This document shows positions 5,874 to 6,202 of a stretch of DNA of 6,202 bases, in pieces. Every line of letters starts with the position of its first letter. Position 1 is the first letter of the stretch. This DNA is from an uncultured Prevotellaceae bacterium (GTDB lineage Bacteria > Bacteroidota > Bacteroidia > Bacteroidales > Muribaculaceae). The stretch covers positions 1 through 6,202 of the forward strand of contig CALBLR010000084.1 of NCBI GenBank assembly GCA_937896015.1, written 5' to 3'. The notes below the pieces were generated by a model. It was not told where the DNA came from. It worked only from the letters and a program-made list of their open reading frames with translations, and searched no databases. Both the position numbers and the translations under genes were made by a program.

Positions 5874-6202
5874 TCAGAACATCACATCGTATTTTTTGAG
5901 GATCATCACGGGGTCGTAGCTGAGCTTGCTCTGGCGCAGGCCATCGTCGCCGGCGTCGTCTTCGCGGTTGATGTATTCCACCTGCGGATATTTCGCCACT
6001 ATGCTGGCTGCGAAGTCGCGGCAAAGCACCTCGTTGACGCCACTGTAGTCGTTGTGCAGCGACTTCTCGATGTGGTCAAGCATCACGTTGCCTATCACCT
6101 CGCCCATGGTGAAGCCCAATGCCTCGCCGTCGAGCATGATGCACATCGACTCAAACGGGTAGTCGGCCATGTTGCGCAGCACGTGCCACACCTGTGCGCG
6201 CT
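5874..6202 (-). CDS. DUF2156 (phosphatidylglycerol lysyltransferase C-terminal-like) protein, partial
   Basis: The reading frame runs from the right edge to the stop complementary to 5874-5876, giving the last ~108 residues; a GTG at 6189-6191 is internal and the start lies outside the window. The fragment resembles the C-terminal GNAT-like part of DUF2156 proteins, the family that includes the catalytic domain of MprF-type aminoacyl-lipid synthases. Visible features are GEALGFTMGEV, then an HIEK helix, then a YINREDDAGDDGLRQSKLSYDP block, with the ending MILKKYDVMF. Soluble Bacteroidetes members are usually about 300 residues and of unproven substrate. The visible part has no membrane segment. 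It is convergent with cysK across a 253-base gap and therefore independently expressed. Family call is fairly confident from the NRE-DD-G-GLR-x-K-x-SY pattern; a function should not be assigned. Confidence 0.8.
   Translation of the reverse strand, partial: RAQVWHVLRNMADYPFESMCIMLDGEALGFTMGEVIGNVMLDHIEKSLHNDYSGVNEVLCRDFAASIVAKYPQVEYINREDDAGDDGLRQSKLSYDPVMILKKYDVMF

Noticed and set aside
1..6202. A novel multi-gene defence or mobile system
   Set aside because: All six genes fall into known families of polysaccharide, lipid-sugar, pyrimidine, cysteine or DUF2156 type; no transposase, integrase, nuclease, toxin or phage gene is visible.

Overview
The window looks like a chromosomal segment of a Bacteroidales bacterium (Bacteroides/Prevotella/Muribaculaceae-type), inferred from several signs. 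There are no Shine-Dalgarno sequences; A/T-rich leaders precede the starts instead. A polyprenol-phosphate-mannose synthase sits just upstream of a 452-residue dihydroorotase. A DUF2156-type protein lies at the right end, and a short AATCTGTG-type intergenic repeat precedes it. The genus cannot be fixed from sequence reading alone.

Layout. Positions 1-1975 are the tail of a cell-surface polysaccharide locus: the C-terminal ~327 residues of a GT4 glycosyltransferase, then, 7 bases later, a complete MraY/WecA-family undecaprenyl-phosphate sugar-1-phosphate transferase. A terminator-like hairpin (2009-2043) closes this unit. Positions 1976-2318 hold no convincing gene. A GC-richer, housekeeping-like segment follows on the same strand: a GT2 polyprenol-phosphate mannosyltransferase (2319-3089), a dihydroorotase (3248-4606) and a cysteine synthase (4691-5620). 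A strong two-part hairpin follows cysK. The last ~250 intergenic bases carry an inverted/tandem short repeat, and the C-terminal part of a DUF2156 protein runs in from the right edge on the minus strand, convergent with cysK.

How the genes fit together. The first two genes plausibly act in one pathway: the membrane enzyme loads the first sugar phosphate on undecaprenyl phosphate and the GT4 enzyme extends the lipid-linked chain. The GT2 enzyme makes a lipid-linked mannose donor for glycosylation outside the cytoplasm. PyrC (pyrimidine synthesis) and CysK (cysteine synthesis) are ordinary metabolism, and their adjacency suggests no shared pathway.

I see no new multi-gene system. The most interesting material is non-coding or at gene ends: a hairpin that encodes the odd tail of the mannosyltransferase and reaches its stop codon, a GC-rich foldable block before pyrC, the AATCTGTG repeat after cysK, and a sharp base-composition change between the polysaccharide tail and the housekeeping genes.
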